Source: Podochytrium sp. JEL0797 | Lineage: Eukaryota > Chytridiomycota > Chytridiomycetes > Chytridiales > Chytriomycetaceae | Length of the DNA stretch: 12,750 nucleotides | Direction of reading: 5' to 3' | NCBI GenBank assembly: GCA_027596195.1 | Contig: JADGJG010000766.1 | Coordinates: forward strand, 1-12,750 | In this document: piece by piece, positions 8,253-12,750 of the stretch | Position numbering within the stretch: the first letter of the stretch is position 1 | Layout: the number at the start of each line of letters is the position of its first letter | Notes under the pieces: model-generated | What the model was told of the DNA's origin: nothing | Seen by the model: the letters and a program-made list of their open reading frames with translations, nothing else | The model's database searches: none | Translations under genes and position numbers: made by a program

Positions 8253-8888
8253 TCACGATGGCTGCAAGTGACCAAACATGAGTACCGCATTTGCTCGCAA
8301 CTCGGTGAGCGTGACCGTCTCGCGGATGAATTCCGCCTCGACCTCAGCGACCTCGCGAAGTATGATCTTGACTCTTTCCTCCTCAAATCCCACTTCCTTC
8401 ATAAACTTGGTGGGACCTATTGTATCGGAAATGCATTACGCTGTCAATAAAAAAAAAGGGAATGCAGTGAGGAAAGGGACTTAGTTGCATGCGGTGAGCG
8501 GCGGCGCGATCCATTTTTTTTCCGCCCAAGAAGCCGTTCCCCCGAGGTGGGTGAGCTTCGTAATACCATTCAACCAGCAATATGCGCGTTTGGGAGTCTG
8601 CGCTTGTTGTTTTTGCTGTTGTTGTTGGTGCGGAGGGACATTTTCGGGAAGTTCTCTCTTCCCTTCCCCAGAAGCTGGAGACGGGATAACATGTCAGTTT
8701 TATTTGGATATTGAAATCTATATTTTCTCATGTTCTCTCCTTGGGGGTGACGAAATCAAGGTCTGTTTCAAGGGGTGGTTGTTTTCTGGGTGGGTGCTTT
8801 TTCGTTGAGAAATCAAATCAGAAAGATAAATTCTACCAGAATTTAAACGAATCAGAAGGTGGAATGATGGAATGGTCAAACGACCCAT
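8253..8888 (-). CDS. Unrecognised small protein, three-exon model, copy B
   Basis: Counterpart of the gene at 3614-4267, with exons 8837-8888, 8567-8674 and 8253-8416. The protein differs from copy A only at Ser71Ile; codons 8283 and 8346 differ silently. Intron 2 is 18 bp shorter (150 instead of 168 bp) and still has GTATTA at its donor and CAATAG at its acceptor. Its 3' flank runs into the 3' side of the convergent LRR pseudogene; an AATAAA on the minus strand at 8125-8120 comes from that neighbour's sequence. Same uncertainty about exon 1 and function as copy A. Confidence 0.43.
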
Positions 8889-9025
8889 TAATTAAGAATC
8901 GCGAGAGTCTCCAAACAACGCGAGGAGGCAACCCCCCTTCTTCTGGGCTGACTCAAGAAACGGATTTTTTTTACTTCATTCCTTTTCTAACGCGCCCCAT
9001 ATAATAGTCTCGACGCAAAATTTGA

Positions 9026-11440
9026 TTATTCAGAACGCTTTCTCAGCGAACTCGACCGCAAGTCGAAAAGTCCACTCAACACCAACCCCAACCCTCCAGC
9101 TACAATCAACCCAGCCCCAACCATCCTTTGTCCTCCCGCACTCCTTCCAGACACCCCCCGGAACCCTCCATACGCCAACGCAACCAATCCCAACCCAACA
9201 GAAACCGCAGGAGTCAAAATACGCTTCTCCTCCTCCTCTTCCACCGACGCTTCACGCTCCACAGACGCACGCACCTGCGGCTGAAAAGATTCCGGAACAC
9301 TTAACACCGTCCCCTCATCTGCAACAACCCCTGCCTCCTCCCCATCGCCTCCCATTTTGACCATCTTCCCGGCCACATTCACCAACTTGGGCGCACGTCG
9401 CCTCTTAACCACCATCCCCTTCCCCTTCTTCCCCACCACCGTCCCCAAATTCTTTTCCGCAGCAGCCGCAACATCCTCCAAATCCTCCTCCTCATCCTCC
9501 CCCAACACCCTCAAAACCTTGGCCTCCAAAAAGAACTTCCCTGTCCTCACAACCTCACACTCAACCCACCGTCCCAAATCCCTCTCCTCCATGGGCACAA
9601 GAATCTGTCGATACAACTTATCATGTCCCACATAAAACTGTCCATCACTGCTAACCTCCGTCACAAGCGCTTGCACCACCGTCCCCTCCATCCCCTGATA
9701 CGGAAACCACGTGTGAAACAATGCACTCACTTCACGGCTCCGCGCCTTCACAACCTCGCTTGGGAGTCGCGGCATGAGTGCCGCAGGTGTTCCCGGGCGA
9801 GAATAGAACTGGCTAATGTGAAGCACATTGAACGTGACAGCCCGCAAAAGCGCCATCGTTTCGTCGTGGTCTTGTTGCGTTTCAGTGGGGAACCCACAAA
9901 TCACGTCCGTGGCAACCGTGCATCCGCCTTGCGTCGTGGACCGCAACGTTTCCACAATCTCAACAAACTCGGACGAAGTGTATTGCCTCCGCATCGCATC
10001 CAACACGGCATCGGATCCAGACTGCACAGGCACATGCAGGAACGCAAACACCCGTGGATGCGACAACACTTTCGCAACTTCCTCCAAATGCTGCAGAATA
10101 TACGGCGGGTTCGTCATCCCCACGCGAAGCATGGCACCCGTGTGTGCGTACTTTTCGAGAACTCGTACGATTCCCCAGAGAAGATCAACGATAGTGACGC
10201 CGAGATCGATGCCGTAAGCTCCCGTGTCTTCACTCGTGAGCCAGATTTCTTTGACGCCTTCTTGGATGACGGATTCGACGCGGGACCAGATTTCTTCGGG
10301 GGGGTAGGAGCCGAGGTCGCCGCGGGCGTGTTTGGTTTTGCAGTAGGTGCATTGGTTCAAGCATCCCTGGTTTGTGAGAAGAGAGAGAGGGAGAGTTTTA
10401 GTTGACGGAAACAACCGTCCTCCCCACACACAAGATTTCAATTTTACCGTATTGATGGGAATAATCTCAACGTATGGGTTTCGTCTGACTTTGGGCAAAT
10501 CGAGTTTGGCTCCACCCGCCTTTCGCTTCTTGACGCTGCCTCTCTGGACACCGCCACTCACTTCCGATTCCACTTCATCGCCGTCTGCATCCTCACGCTC
10601 AACGGAAACTTCCACTTTCTTGTCCTTGGTGAGTTTGATCACATTTCCTTTGAGCGTTTCTTCCACAACTTCCACAACTCGGTCAATCTGTTGGACCTGA
10701 AAAATGAAAGCTCAGTCAGCACCTTACATACCACACCAAACCCCCACACAAAAATAACACACTTACCCCCACAATCGACAACCCATCCCACTCCCTCCCC
10801 TTCCCCTTCGCCCTCCCGACCGTCCCACCCGCCGCCCCCGCAGCCTGCGGCACACATCCAGCCACGACCACCTTCTTCCCTGCCACCATCCCCTTCTTGA
10901 TGTCATTGATGAACGTGAGCTCACTGGGTCCCTTCACGGTGCAACTGTTGAGCAGCCAGAGGTCGGCTTGGTCCTTTTTGGAGTCTTCGAAGAGGACTTT
11001 GTACCCTTGCGAGGAGAGGAGGCCGGCCATGTATTCGCCGTCTGCCAAGAGAGAGTGTTACTCTGGATTCAATCTACAGATGAAAGGGGGTTTTGCTTGT
11101 TACCAGAAACATTGTGCGAGCATCCCATCGTCTTGACCCAAATGGACGCATTCCCAGGCAAGAACACCTGCTGCTGCTGCTCCATCATGGGTGCAAGATC
11201 CTTGTCCTCTTCTTCCTTCTCGGCTGCCACTGCCAACATGGCGTCCACGACGGGGTGTTTGCGGATGTGCTGTGTGTCAATGTCGGTTTGCTCTGAGGGT
11301 AAGGCGAGGCTTTCGAAGGCGAGAGCCATGTCTTCAATGTCATCGTTGGAGTCGTCGAGGCAGGGGGTGGTGCTGATGCTGCCGTCGGTGTAGCCGGGGC
11401 CCCAGAGGGAGACCGGGTCGCTTGGCAGTTGGGTTTCCAT
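9026..11440 (-). CDS. CDKAL1: CDKAL1-type threonylcarbamoyladenosine tRNA methylthiotransferase, copy B
   Basis: Exons 11104-11440, 10767-11041, 10448-10696 and 9026-10366 encode the same 733 residues as copy A, with identical introns and no nucleotide difference seen. MTTase cysteines 107, 146 and 175, the CxxxCxxC at 289-296, the TRAM domain and both C-terminal hydrophobic segments are all present. If the duplication is real, the organism carries two identical full-length genes; if it is an assembly artefact, there is one. Confidence 0.94.
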
Positions 11441-11654
11441 TTTTTTTGTTTTTTTTTCGGGGCTTGGCCTTCCCAGGTCATGTTCGACCCTTCCAAGAGG
11501 CGACGGGGCAGGCAAGCCTCTTTTTTTTCCATTTGACTAAGACTCGGCCAGGGCTTGGCGAATATGTGTATGAATTCGTTTTATACCGGCTGTTCTAGTC
11601 CACCTTTAAAATTTGTGCCAATTCTCCTCTGTAACGAAAACGCATCTTCAAAAA
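11441..11654. promoter_or_regulatory. Divergent intergenic region, copy B
   Basis: Identical to 6820-7033: GGGCTTGGC at 11460-11468 and 11551-11559, and T-runs next to the CDKAL1 start. Each CDKAL1 copy therefore keeps its full 5' flank up to the LRR pseudogene. Confidence 0.5.
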
Positions 11655-12665
11655 ATGGCTTCGAATCGACCCACTTTCGATCCAAAGACCCCCCTCTTCT
11701 CAGCATACCGCGAGACAACCGTCACTACATCATCCGACTCTCATCCGGATGATCTCCGCGCACAGATGGATTCGAACCACGGCCCTCTCTCTCCCCGAAA
11801 CCTCCTCGTCCAAAACCCAACCGCGAGAGCCCCTGAGGCTGCCACTCGCTTCGCAGACCTTCCCGTCGAGATTGCCCTCCGAATCCTTAGTTTGGTGCAC
11901 CCGAAACGTGGAAGCTTCGCAGACTCTCGAAAACCTTCAAGGCGTGCCTGTCGACTCCCTCGTTTGCGCGCATGAATATCCCCCGATTCGTTGCCTCTTG
12001 CCCGCCCGTCATCCTCGCCACAACACCAACGCAAGAAGATCTCCTCTACCTTATGGCACTCCAGAAATCAAACCGCGTATATCCAATGCGTTGGCCAATT
12101 GGAAAATGCGGTGGTCCGGTCACCGGCGCCCCCTTGACATCCCCATTGCTCTGATGAGCTGCAAGCATCTTGTCAGAATCACGCTCAATAGAGAAATTGG
12201 AGATCTCGAATCACTTGAAGAGTTGAATCTGTTTGCCAACGGATTCGAAGGCCCGATTCCCGCCAGTCTGGGTAGATTGGGCTGTGCTGCAGCTTGGAGC
12301 AGCTTGGCCTTTCCAACAACCTAAGTACTGTCTGGCCCGATTTTGAATTTGAACAGCGCCGCCAATTGAAACAGCTTCATCTATCCAGCAACGCCGCCCT
12401 CAACGGCACCTTACCTCCCGAGCTTGGGAGTCTCTCTGCCCTCGAACATACTGTCCTCCACGACTGTACACTCACGGGTTCCATTCCGCCCGAGTTTGGC
12501 CTGCTTGCCAGTTTGAGTGGGTTGCGGTTGAACGACAATTTGTTGTCTGGGGAGGTTCCTGTCGAGTTGGCGGGTTTGGATCATCTGGAAAGCGTGTCGT
12601 TGGAACGCAACGCGGGATTGGTGTGCTCATTTGAATTTGGGCCAGAATTGGCGTTCACTATTTGA
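11655..12665 (+). pseudogene. F-box/leucine-rich-repeat protein, frameshifted, copy B
   Basis: Identical to the pseudogene at 7034-8044, with the same four frame changes (near 11901-11911, 12048-12054, 12111-12117 and 12281-12294) and the same short first LRR. Shared lesions show that the gene had decayed before it was duplicated. Confidence 0.8.
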
Positions 12666-12670
12666 ATAAA
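12665..12670 (+). terminator. AATAAA overlapping the LRR pseudogene stop codon, copy B
   Basis: Same arrangement as at 8044-8049. The remaining 80 bp to the window end are the 3' flank of the pseudogene, with nothing else recognisable. Confidence 0.4.
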
Positions 12671-12750
12671 TATGTTTTGTTTTTCGTCTTCCCAAAAATT
12701 AGGGCCCAGTGGGGCAGTGCACTCACCCTTTTTGTTTGGATTTATTTGGG

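Larger units (their letters stand above)
8130..12750. repeat. Tandem duplication unit, copy B (4621 bp visible)
   Basis: Second head-to-tail copy of 3491-8129. The junction reads TTTATTTGGG|CACATACGATTTT at 8129/8130. The first ~570 bp (8130-8699) are about 3% diverged from copy A plus an 18-bp deletion; 8700-12750 appears identical to 4079-8129. The window's last base corresponds exactly to the last base before the junction in copy A. Confidence 0.95.

Noticed and set aside
1..12750. CRISPR array, tRNA/rRNA genes, transposase or prophage genes
   Set aside because: None was recognised on either strand. The only repeats are the large tandem duplication, homopolymers and small hairpins.

Overview
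The window looks like nuclear DNA of an early-diverging fungus, most likely a chytrid. Coding exons are interrupted by short GT..AG introns (mostly 51-81 bp). There are no bacterial operon signals. The gene set is eukaryotic: an RRM-containing TRMT2A-type tRNA methyltransferase, a CDKAL1-type methylthiotransferase, a nucleus-encoded mitochondrial bL34, and an F-box/leucine-rich-repeat protein of a kind I associate with chytrid genomes. The chytrid assignment is inference; the eukaryotic one is secure.

Left part (1-3490, single copy), minus strand: the 3' part of a TRMT2A homologue is cut by the window edge (seven exons resolved, start at 2291). Only 93 bp upstream of it ends a two-exon gene for mitochondrial ribosomal protein bL34m (2385-3198), whose 571-bp intron separates the import presequence from the mature protein. 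A run of 24 C (24 G in the transcript) lies in the last visible TRMT2A intron.

Right part (3491-12750): two head-to-tail copies of a ~4.62-kb unit (A 3491-8129; B 8130-12750). Each copy holds an unrecognised ~107/108-codon three-exon gene (minus), a complete four-exon CDKAL1 gene (minus, 733 aa), a 214-bp divergent intergenic region, and a frameshifted F-box/LRR pseudogene (plus). The two copies differ by 18 substitutions and one 18-bp indel, all within the first ~590 bp. I see no difference in the following ~4.05 kb. Such a step fits unequal crossing-over between two older copies of the small gene that flanked CDKAL1 and the LRR pseudogene. It predicts a further small-gene copy just beyond base 12750. 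An assembly artefact is the main alternative.

Functionally, three of the recognised genes serve translation: TRMT2A (m5U in tRNA), CDKAL1 (ms2t6A37 in tRNA) and bL34m (mitochondrial ribosome). I see no sign that they are co-regulated. The most valuable points are the stepwise-divergent tandem duplication, the CDKAL1 pair in a fungus, and the unknown small gene, whose exon model is supported by where substitutions fall between the copies.
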